Below the pieces are notes generated by a model. The model had not been told where the DNA came from and ran no database searches. It was given only the letters and a program-made list of their open reading frames with translations. Positions 55,640-64,000 of a stretch of 64,000 nucleotides of DNA are shown here, one piece after another. A program made the translations under genes and the position numbers. Each line of letters begins with the position of its first letter. Position 1 is the first letter of the stretch. The DNA is from Asterias amurensis (Eukaryota > Echinodermata > Asteroidea > Forcipulatida > Asteriidae): the NCBI RefSeq assembly GCF_032118995.1, contig NC_092651.1, forward strand, positions 10,131,285 through 10,195,284, written 5' to 3'.

Positions 55640-56738
55640 TTGTTCTGTAGAAATGTCAAAACATCCATTCTCTTTTGACATGCAGCCACGTATTTAAAGA
55701 ATACTCATGAATCCATAATTTCTGTTGGTGTTTGGTTTCGTAAGGAAAACAAATTACACGTTACTTGATTCTCCATGTACATATCAAAAAACAAATGAAG
55801 GCTTCTCAAAGATTGGAAATGACAGCAATGATTTTCTGACGTGGATAGTCTGTTGTGAAAATTATGTACAAGCGAAGGCCTTTGCTGATTAATTCACAAC
55901 GGAAGGTTGAAAAACATCATGTAAATTCCTTGCAACTTTGTAAAATCATGACGTAAAAAAAACCGTCCCCTCCGGCAATCCCCGTCTTGTTGCAGTAAAA
56001 GATAAAATAATATTAAAATTCGCTGTAACAATTTTTTTTTTAGGTAAACAAAGTGACGTTGCATGCGTATATTAGTATTTAAAAAAATTAGAAATATACA
56101 AAAACAACCCTGGAAAAAAGTTGATTAGGCACAGCAGAGTTTGCGTTTGGACAACTTTGTTTTGTCAAAAAAATGTCTTCGGTTTTCAAATTTTTTGATG
56201 CAATCTAAAAAATATCGAATTTGTAGTAGTAGCAATTTTGTCAGCGGGTTTTGTGTGTTTCTCGAGGGATACTGTGGCTATAAGTTGCCTGCGGATAATT
56301 GTAGCACACTCACACGTACGCAGAAAAAAAAAAACCCACAAAAAACAAGACTGATGGGTTCATGTAGCCGTGAAAACGTTTTTTTATTTCACTTTCTTCT
56401 CGTCGTCGTAGGCGGGTGAACAATTTCCCAAGGGCTGTGTTTAGATATTCAAGAAGGGCATAATATTAGGGTTACAGCATTTTTGTGTGTAATACATATG
56501 CTGTATTGGTTTGGGTTTTGATACCAGGGACTGAGTGAAGGGTTGACGTAGAGAGGTTTTTCCTTTTTTAGCATGGGACTCGATCGAGCAGCACTGTACT
56601 TTCTGTACTTATGTTCAAGTTCTTTTCTGAAGAGGATATGCATGATTTATCTAGGTTAAGGAAAGAGGCCAAAGTAAATGCCATTTAAAACTTGAAGCTT
56701 GGTATTGTACTTTTATGTGGAGCTTTAAAATAGTGACC
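55640..56738. other. No gene seen
   Basis: AT-rich sequence with A-runs. The plus frame 56,141-56,419 has no recognisable domain or splice context. Confidence 0.5.
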
Positions 56739-57117
56739 TTAAAGGCAGTGGACACTATTGGTAATTGTCAAAGACTAGCCTTCACAGTTGGTGTATCTCA
56801 ACATATGCATAAAATAACAAACCTGTGAAAATTTGAGCTCAATCGGTCATCGAACTTGCGAGATAATAATGAAAGAAAAAACACTCTTGTCACACAAAGT
56901 TGTGTGCGTTTAGATGGTTGATTTTGAGACCTCAAGTTCTAAATCTGAGGTCTCGAAATCAAATTCGTGGAAAATTACTTCTTTCTCGAAAACTATGGCA
57001 CTTCAGAGGGAGCAGTTTCTCACAATGTTTTATACCTCTCCCCATTACTCGTCACCAAAAAAGGTTTTATGCTAATAGTTATTTTGAGTAATTACCAATA
57101 GTGTCCACTGCCTTTAA
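56739..57117 (+). repeat. MITE-A, full length, best reference copy
   Basis: TTAAAGGCAGTGGACACTAT … AATAGTGTCCACTGCCTTTAA, perfect termini over more than 20 bp, with the palindromic centre GACCTCAAGTTC…GATCT-type stem. Confidence 0.92.
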
Positions 57118-57490
57118 AGCCTCAAGGACACTTTCGGTTAACAGTGTTGTCCAAAGGCCCACACTTCGTGTATAACACTTTACATATAAAACAACAAACC
57201 TGCAAAAAATTTAGGCTCAATCGGTCATCGGAGTCGGGAGAAAATAACGGGAAAGCCCACTCTTGTTTCCGCGCGTTTCGCCGTGTCATGACATCGTGTT
57301 TAAAAAATATCCGTAATTCTCGATATCGAGAATTGATAGTTTGTTTTTAAGTTTTCTCAAAAAGTAAAGCATTTCATGGAATAATATTTCAAGAGAAGTC
57401 TTTCACCATTACCTTCTGTAAACCCTGTAAGTTATTTGTAAATCTGTGAACTTTTTTTGTTTCTGTTCCGAAAGTGTCCAATGCCTTTAA
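57114..57490 (+). repeat. MITE-B, abutting MITE-A
   Basis: TTAAAGCCTCAAGGACACTT … CCGAAAGTGTCCAATGCCTTTAA. It shares the TTAA with the preceding MITE-A. Confidence 0.9.
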
Positions 57491-59665
57491 ACAAGATTTT
57501 TGTTTTTTAAAGGTACTTGAGCAAAAAAGTAAACATGTTTATCATTACTTTTAGTTTTGATACTTTTACACTTGTAAAGTTTTTGTAGTTATTGATAAAC
57601 AAATGATGCCCTCCAACTATAAGGTTTTTATCCATACTTCTGATTTTGATGGCGTGTGTCAAAATGACAACCCTTTGACGTCATTTTCAGGATTTTACAT
57701 TGTTGCAACAAACCGGCTAGACAAAACGGAGCCACCACAACTGATTTAACATGAGTAACGACTTAACAGGGCTTTTTGCAAATTTTCCTGAAAAGCACTG
57801 GAGATCGATATTCAAAATTATTGAGGTTGCTTACAATTAAGATCTGTTTATTATTTATGTTAACTAAATTTCCTATGTACAGTGTATATCGAAAAACACT
57901 GTTGAATGAATTCCAAACAAAGATCACTCGTTGCCACTTTTGTTCAAGCTGGTCTTTAATACTCGCGATCGCCTCTTTTTAGAAAGTATTGTTTTTTATG
58001 TCTGTGATGCCAGAAATAATCATTTATAGAACATATCTTTTTAATTTGTTCCAGTAACTAAATATGGATCACTCAATGCATTGACTTTTTTTAAAGGGAT
58101 TATTCATAACATAACATTTACATTTTCTGATTGAAATATAAAATGAGAAAATAGAATTAGCTGTTGCAAACTGCTTATAAACCAAAATGACCTAAAGTAT
58201 ATAAATACAACAACAAAAATGGTTAGGTTCAACCCTAGCAGAGTCTTTCTCAAATGAACTATTTGTTTTCTTCAAAAATACACGTTCAAAGTTGAAATGA
58301 AATAAATTATGCAATATCTGGGCTTCAAATAATGTTACCACAACTGCCAACTGTTTTTGTTTCTACACACAACACAACAACATTGCACCTTTAGTAATTA
58401 TTTTAAGTAATTAAAAAAATGCGAGCCTTTCAATAACACAGCAATTTAATAATAAATTCACAGAGAACAATATCAGAGTGCCATCTGCTCAATTTGCGAC
58501 ACAGAACAGTTGTCTAATAGCAAATATAAATATCAACTGACATTTTATTGTGCCATGTACAACTGTGAATTGGCCCGGAGACGAGAGTTAAACATATATT
58601 CAATGCCTTGTTTTGACGAATCCTGCAGATGTCTATATCGAGCTCAGCTTCCCCCCCTTGTGAGGAAAACAGGTGAAAAAATCTTGGTTTATTTTTATGA
58701 CCTGTTTTAGACGGGGACTGGAAAAAAAGGTCCCGTCACAAGATCTTTCCATTTTTACTGGCTCGACGTCACTGAACTGATGTTTACATCTCTGTTGTTG
58801 TTGTTGATGGTCTCTCCATTTGTGCTGGCTCACCGTCACTGAATTGATGTTTACATTGCTGTTGTTGATGATGAAGATGGCGTTATTCTGTTGTTGTCGT
58901 TGTTCTGTTATATCGGTTACCTGATTCTGAAGAAGGGAGGCTTAAGATGTCGCTAATGTATCCGTCCTTATTTTGTTTTATGTTTGTTTCATTTCCACTT
59001 TGTCCACTTTATCAGTTTATATGTAAGCAAACATCTATTAGCGGTTTTGCACTAGCTTTGCCGTCTTGCATGTTAAATGAGCACCTAGCTAGATGTATAT
59101 TTACTTGTTGCCTTTTGGAACAAATTAACAGGAACAAATACGCGTCTCGATATTCATGAGCGTGCCAAATCTGCACTGTAGCCAAAATTCTGTGTTTGGA
59201 GAAACTCACATTTGGAGTAAGTGAACTATTTTTCAAAACTGCTGTTTCGAGTCACTGCATAATTGTTTTTTGTTTCATTTTCTTTTTTAAATATCTCTTT
59301 TAGTGAAGTTGCCATCATCAGACATACAACTGTAGGTTTACAGAATTGTCAATATGTTTAAAATTTGCAACAATCAATTTTGATGAGTTTATTCAAACAA
59401 TTCTTCTAAGAATTGAGATAAGAAATGTGCTTGAGCGCTGTGTATAAACAAATTCAAAGTGATCGACATACGCCGTTCATGAAAATGCTAAACTTAAATT
59501 AGTCAACAGATTCGTCTGATAAGTGAAAACGCAACAGTCATACAACACATGATTGGCACCGTGCCATTGCTATGTATGACAATGAAAACGCAACAATGAA
59601 AACGTCAAACGGGCAAAACCAGTGAGTTGTCCATTATGCTAATTAACTAGTGTAATTATAAAATT
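57491..59665. other. No gene seen
   Basis: AT-rich sequence. At 58,740-58,880 a short imperfect duplication appears (CTTTCCATTTTTACTGGCTCG / CTCTCCATTTGTGCTGGCTCA with ATGTTTACAT and GTTGTTGTTG). Confidence 0.5.
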
Positions 59666-60131
59666 CAGGGGTCGATTTCACAAAGAGTTAGGACTCGTCT
59701 TATCTCGAGTTAGAACGAGTAACTCGTCCTAACTTAGGATTAATCTTCAGGCCTGCATGCTACAGTGCAGGGTTGGGACTCATCCTAAGTCCTAAGATTA
59801 GTCTTAAGTTGGTCAACGCGCCTTCAGTATCTCAGCACCAACCCTGTGGAATCAACTTCCATCCAACATCCGTGCTGCACCAACCCTGGACACTTTCAAG
59901 AAACTACTAAAAACCCAACTATTTAAGAACTAATTTTGTCTTGTTTTCCCCCTTACATAGGGGTAATGATTCAATTCCAAATTTTGTATAAGTATGTGTA
60001 TTTATTCTGTTATTTATGTTTATATTTCTGTTGTAATTGTAATTTTTTGTTTTGTAAAGCACATAGAGATGTTAATTCACATTATGCGCTATATAAATGC
60101 AATTTATTATTATTATTTGTGAAATCGACGG
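59666..60131. repeat. MITE-O carrying an internal LINE 3' end
   Basis: CAGGGGTCGATTTCACAAAG (59,666) and TTTGTGAAATCGAC (60,118) are the MITE termini, as in the intact 127-bp copy at 39,844. Here the element is ~466 bp because LINE sequence fills its interior. Confidence 0.8.
59815..60115 (+). mobile_element. LINE 3' end (CR1/L2-like) nested in MITE-O
   Basis: The plus frame LSAPTLWNQLPSNIRAAPTL then DTFKKLLKTQLFKN is the conserved end of a non-LTR ORF. A tail with GTAAAGCACATAGAGATG, GCGCTATATAAATGC and (ATT)n follows. Confidence 0.8.
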
Positions 60132-60959
60132 CAGGTCATTAATTAATTTTGCATCTATGCCATAGGTCCTTTTGGCGGATAAGCAGTTTGTAATTGGTCT
60201 TAATTACAAAACCAATAGATAATAGGTCCTCAAACTTGCTGACCTCTTAACATAATGAATTGATTCTTCAGAGTATGTCAGAACAAGCTCTAAAGTTCCC
60301 TTTTATTTCAGTCATGATTCCTCTATTAGTAATACTGGACTTCCGTTCATGAACATGTTTATGTAAACTTACTATCAATATAAGTATCAATCCGTCTGAA
60401 AAGCAGATGCATTTTTATTTCCCAAAGATTTGCTCCGTTGGTTTTATTTTGTTTTTTTACCAATCAAAAATCCATGTTGTACACTGTCAGGTTCGGGTTA
60501 AAATATAACAGCTCAAAGAAGTAAAACAACAATCCAATTGTACTCCTAAAGATTTTTATGATAATATTGTAATGGTTCAATCTCATTACGGGCGGCGGTT
60601 ACACAACCAAAAGTATTGTAGAATCCTACATAACAGCAGGGGTTGGTGCGATAAAAGCTGGGGACTGCAGGAGTTGTTTTGGGTCACACTCCCCTCCCCC
60701 CTCAGCACAAGTTGACTCTCTCTCTCTCTTTTTCCCTACACTGATGAGCTTTCCACATGGATGACTTACATCACAGACTTGGCGCATGGGTGTAGCCCTA
60801 TGATAATATCACTCACTCCATAGTACTCTCATGGTGTATGCTGTGTTTTTTCCTCCTCTCTCATTGTACATCAAGGGAGTAAGAAGAAGGTTATATTGAG
60901 TTTCCCCCCGCTCTCTTCCGCTCTGGCGTTATCTTTCCTTATTGACTGAACTTCTTCGA
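60132..60959 (+). promoter_or_regulatory. 5' flank of the Ser/Pro-rich exon
   Basis: Upstream region with a (CT)n tract at ~60,717-60,731 and a pyrimidine-rich leader just before the exon. No clear TATA box. The promoter is assumed here only because a coding first exon follows. Confidence 0.3.
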
Positions 60960-60969
60960 TTTCTCCCCA

Positions 60970-61380
60970 ATGAGTTCCATCAAGCAAAGACCTGTCCTTC
61001 TTTTCTCTTCCTCCAGGAGACGTCGTCGATGCCTGTCATCATCCAAGGACACAATGGCCGAGCACAATGATAAATTTGATCGGCAGACTTCGCCGTCGCC
61101 CCGGCCGCTCTTCCGACGGGTTCTTGCCCTGGTCACCCCACGCAGCTCACACCTAGGTGTGTCCATGGATGGGTTGGGCGATCTGTCGCCCGATATGAGA
61201 CCCCGGGCTGCGTCGTCGCCCGCTTCGGCCTGGTCGGGACACGTCCCAAAGATACGGGTGACTCGCTCGGGGGAGAATTCACCGACGGAAGGGAGGAGTC
61301 CGAGATCGTCTCCGCTCAGCTCGCCTGACTCTGAACGGGGCAAGGGTTTTGGTAAAGGGGCCAAGCCAAAAGCCTTCAAG
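60970..61380 (+). CDS. First coding exon of an unrecognised gene, Ser/Pro/Arg-rich
   Basis: Open for 137 codons to a consensus donor CTTCAAG|GTAAGC, phase 0. The gene continues beyond the window or into exons I cannot see. Two in-frame ATGs: 60,970 (weak context) and 61,054 (ACAATGGCC, good context, MAEHNDKFDRQTSPSPRP). The product is basic and disordered in appearance, with many S-P and R-x-x-S motifs (RRRRRCLSSS, RPRAASSP, GRSPRSSPLSSPDSERG), suggesting phosphorylation, and no folded domain. Codon choice is GC-rich and unlike the surroundings. Such N-termini precede catalytic domains in many signalling proteins, but nothing here identifies one. An antisense frame of 194 codons overlaps it and is less likely, having neither splice signals nor comparable start context. 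Confidence 0.65.
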
Positions 61381-61554
61381 GTAAGCTCATTGTTAGTTTT
61401 TATGAAATTAATTATACCGGAATGAAAAATAATTGCTAAGTGTGTCATTTGCCTTATGGAGATATTGTTGCCACTATAGGAGTGTACTGTGTGGTTTGGG
61501 TGTATACAGACAGATTTACACAAACCTTACAGTTTTATAGTATTTCGTCCACCA

Positions 61555-61905
61555 TACGATAATGGCTTTTAGGGGTGAAGAGAAAAAAGGTCACCAATGT
61601 GCCTGGCCAGTGGTACACTTTTTGTTTATTTAGAAAGTAAATGAATATTGAGTAACTCTTTGCAGATGTTGTGTTTTAGAAACTCAAGCACTTTTTATTC
61701 ATTAGTTTTCATAAAATAAAGTATACCAAAAGCAAAATTGCTATTGTGTGCCATAGGGGAGCCAAAAAACGGGTCACTAATGTGCCACAATCAGTGTACA
61801 CTTTATGTTACAAAGAAGCCAACTGAGCAACAGAGGTATATTGAGTAACTCTTTGCAGATCTTGCATTCGACAAACTCAAGCACTTTTTATTCGTTATTG
61901 ACAAA
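61555..61905. repeat. Direct duplication, ~190-bp period
   Basis: GAGTAACTCTTTGCAGATGT … AAACTCAAGCACTTTTTATT occurs at 61,651-61,702 and again at 61,843-61,895. The preceding GGTCACCAATGTGCC/GGTCACTAATGTGCC block is also repeated. Confidence 0.85.
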
Positions 61906-62500
61906 GCGATTGTTAATTAAGGGAATCAATGTGTGCTGAAGAGGTTTTTGACTAGTGGTTTAATCCCAACGAGGCCTGGTTCTTGATAATTTTACCGAGA
62001 CGAAGTCCAGGTAAACTATAAAGAACCAGGCCTCGCCGAGTTTAAACCACTAGTTGAAAACCGATTCAACACACATTGATTCCCATTCGTAAATACCTTT
62101 TCGGTCAAAAACATCATCACCTTTTGGTCAAAAAGTAAAATAAATGCAAAAATTATAATTGTTAAATGATTTCTATCAACACAACACCCTCCAGCTATGA
62201 AATGGTAAGGCCCTAGGCCCGATCGGGTAAACAACTCCTAATAAGGGAATGATGTGCGTGTCACGCGTATTGCGTGATGTGGCACAACTGTTTAAGCCGT
62301 TGCTTTCGACCAATAGGAATTAAGAAACTGTCTTATAAGAACAGGTGCAAGTTCGCGTGTCACACCCATGAATTAACACTTTTTTTTACTGGTCATAAAC
62401 AAGGGTTTATACACACTCACGTGACGCGCTCTCCGTGCTCACCACCAATAGGAATAGCGAAACTGTCTGAGGTGTTTATGAATGATTTATAAATAACATT
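61897..62500 (-). repeat. MITE-Q, long copy with foldback arm
   Basis: Bases 61,921-62,094 form a long inverted repeat (GGGAATCAATGTGTGCTGAA … TTCAACACACATTGATTCCC) enclosing GAGGCCTGGTTC/GAACCAGGCCTC. The rest, to GTGACGCGCTCTCCGTGCTC at ~62,420, matches 12,808-13,088 in reverse. Confidence 0.75.
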
Positions 62501-63324
62501 AAGATAACTGCCATATCAGTGGTTTACAAACAGGTCGTTCATTAAATGCTGGACACAAAAAAAATGTATTCCCACGATTGTGGCTGTGCCCTTATGGTAA
62601 TGCAACAAAACTAATTTTGCTGATCTTGCCTTTAGCTTTTTTAAAATCCTACTAGACATTGAGCTTTTAATAAATTTGACACTAAATGTTCATTTCTCAG
62701 TTGTTTGTGAAGGTCACAGTTTGCAGTGTGCAAACATAATTTAGAACTTCTCCAACCTTGCTATCGGAAAGGAAGTGTATCAACTCAAGATTGTATATGT
62801 TTGGTCTTACAAGTGTTTCAAGTGTTAACTTGACATGTTAATACTTCCGTCAGTAACACTCCATAATTCATGTCCCCCATTGTAGTGCATGAAACGAGAG
62901 CATGATTTCAAATGCAGTCTAGAGATGTCGTTATTCAGAAAAAAAAGTCTGGCAGGGAAAGTTACAAAATGTGCAAAACTACTTTCAGTTGCACTCGAGT
63001 GATGCTTTTAATATGTACACTTATATATAGGTCAGGATTTTCAGGTTCATTTTTTTCGGTTTGGTCCAAAGTATAGGTTTTGAAACGTGGTGTGAGGGAT
63101 AAAAAGTCTCTCGAAGAGGGACAAAATGAAGAACAACAATGTGCATTTTCACCATTGAGCATCAGAATTTTTACCACCAATCTGTAAGATATCCGGAATG
63201 TAAGATTTCTGAAGACAGAATCAATCCAAACTTAAAGAGAGTTGTTTATATAAACGATTATTTCGACATCAGATCATCATTTCTTGTGGATTTGGAAGTC
63301 GTGTCTGTAATTGATGTTTCTGCC
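62501..63324. other. No gene seen
   Basis: AT-rich intronic-looking sequence without supported features. Confidence 0.5.
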
Positions 63325-63691
63325 TTAAAGCCATTGGACACTTTTGGTAAACAGTATTGTCCAAAGGCCCACACTTCGTGTATCACAACTTGTGACACAA
63401 ACATGTGAAAATTTAGGCTCAATCGGTCATCGGAGTCGTGAGAAAATAACGGGAAAACCCACCCTTGTATCCACACGTTTCGCCGTGTCATGACATGTGT
63501 TTACTATAAATCCGTAATTCTCGACATCGAGAATTGATAATTGTTTGAATGTTTTCTAAAAAAGTAAACCATTTCATGGATTAATATTTCGAGAGAAGTC
63601 TTTCACCATTACCTTCTTTAAACTCTGTGAGTTGTTTGTAAATCTGTGAACTTTTTTTTTTTTATGTTCCGAAAGTGTATAATGGCTTTAA
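63325..63691 (+). repeat. MITE-B copy, TTAA borders
   Basis: TTAAAGCCATTGGACACTTT … CCGAAAGTGTATAATGGCTTTAA. It lacks a few bases after TCACAACTTG. Confidence 0.88.
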
Positions 63692-63971
63692 GCCCGGTTC
63701 ATACTTGACATCACAAATTCACAACAAACAATTTGCAAGAGTAGAGCCTGCAAAACACTCACCTGGGAGAACATAGTTTTGTCATCAAATTTGCTTTGCA
63801 TTTAATTTGCATGAAATGGGCTTTAAGCCTTGCGCAGTTTCCAATTGATTGATTGTCTTGATTAATTGGTTTTCCCAGACATTTTGATGGGTTTGCAAAA
63901 CATTCACAGGGTCTTGATATCAAATTTGCTTTGCATTTGATTCACAAGAAGTATGAAACAGGGCTTTATAC
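63689..63971. repeat. MITE-D pair, abutting MITE-B
   Basis: TTAAGCCCGGTTCATACTTG … ATGAAATGGGCTTTAAGCC and then a second end, AAGAAGTATGAAACAGGGCT. The block TCAAATTTGCTTTGCATTT occurs twice, so two copies or an internal duplication are present. Confidence 0.75.
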
Positions 63972-64000
63972 ATGACACAGTTTAAGAGGATAATTTGGTT

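Noticed and set aside
60939-61523. 194-codon minus-strand frame
   Set aside because: It overlaps the plus-strand exon, which has better start context and a consensus donor. No domain was recognised in the antisense product.
1-64000. LTR retrotransposon, Polinton or other virus-derived element
   Set aside because: I found no paired long terminal repeats, integrase, protease, capsid or polymerase motifs. The only retroelement protein traces are LINE 3' ends.

Overview
The window looks like animal nuclear DNA, probably from an echinoderm and perhaps a sea star. Genes are split into many exons by large AT-rich introns, nearly all GT-AG, and the sequence is saturated with short inverted-repeat DNA transposons (MITEs). 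Their ends, such as GTGTCCACTGCCTTTAA, and their TTAA borders match repeats I recall from echinoderm sequence. That recall is from memory and was not checked. I see no prokaryotic operons, CRISPR arrays or rRNA.

Layout. Bases 1-7.6 kb, minus strand: one three-exon gene for a cholinesterase-like (type B carboxylesterase) protein with two esterase domains in series. It has a signal peptide, a first domain with a plausible Ser-Asp-His triad, a second domain that has lost the triad (neuroligin-like), and a last exon carrying a transmembrane anchor and a short tail. The visible reading frame is interrupted by one base inside the last exon. A 1.13 kb tandem duplication has made a second, orphan copy of the anchor exon. 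An inverted-repeat element with CTCF-like ends lies on either side of the 3' half of the gene.

Bases ~9-24.6 kb, plus strand: a complete eight-exon pirin gene (PIR), with all four metal ligands and all splice phases matching. Its first coding exon starts exactly at an AG next to a tRNA-Leu-derived SINE. It also opens an in-frame N-terminal extension that looks like a signal peptide. Possible 5' UTR exons lie at ~9.5 and ~11.3 kb.

Bases 24.6-60 kb: no convincing coding exon. The stretch holds MITEs of at least a dozen families, LINE 3' ends, tRNA-derived SINEs, minisatellites and local duplications, often nested. Two repeat-free blocks ending in perfect GTAAGT donors (32,127 and 49,132) could be non-coding first exons. 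A Ser/Pro/Arg-rich first coding exon (60,970-61,380) then starts an unrecognised gene that leaves the window. These three could be alternative starts of one large gene, but that is inference.

Bases 61.4-64 kb: intron with a foldback element, a duplicated segment and further MITEs.

The most interesting items are the active-plus-dead tandem esterase fusion with its duplicated anchor exon, the pirin with a possible secretory leader next to a SINE, and several cleanly readable nested transposon insertions. I saw no retroviral, LTR or Polinton element I could support.
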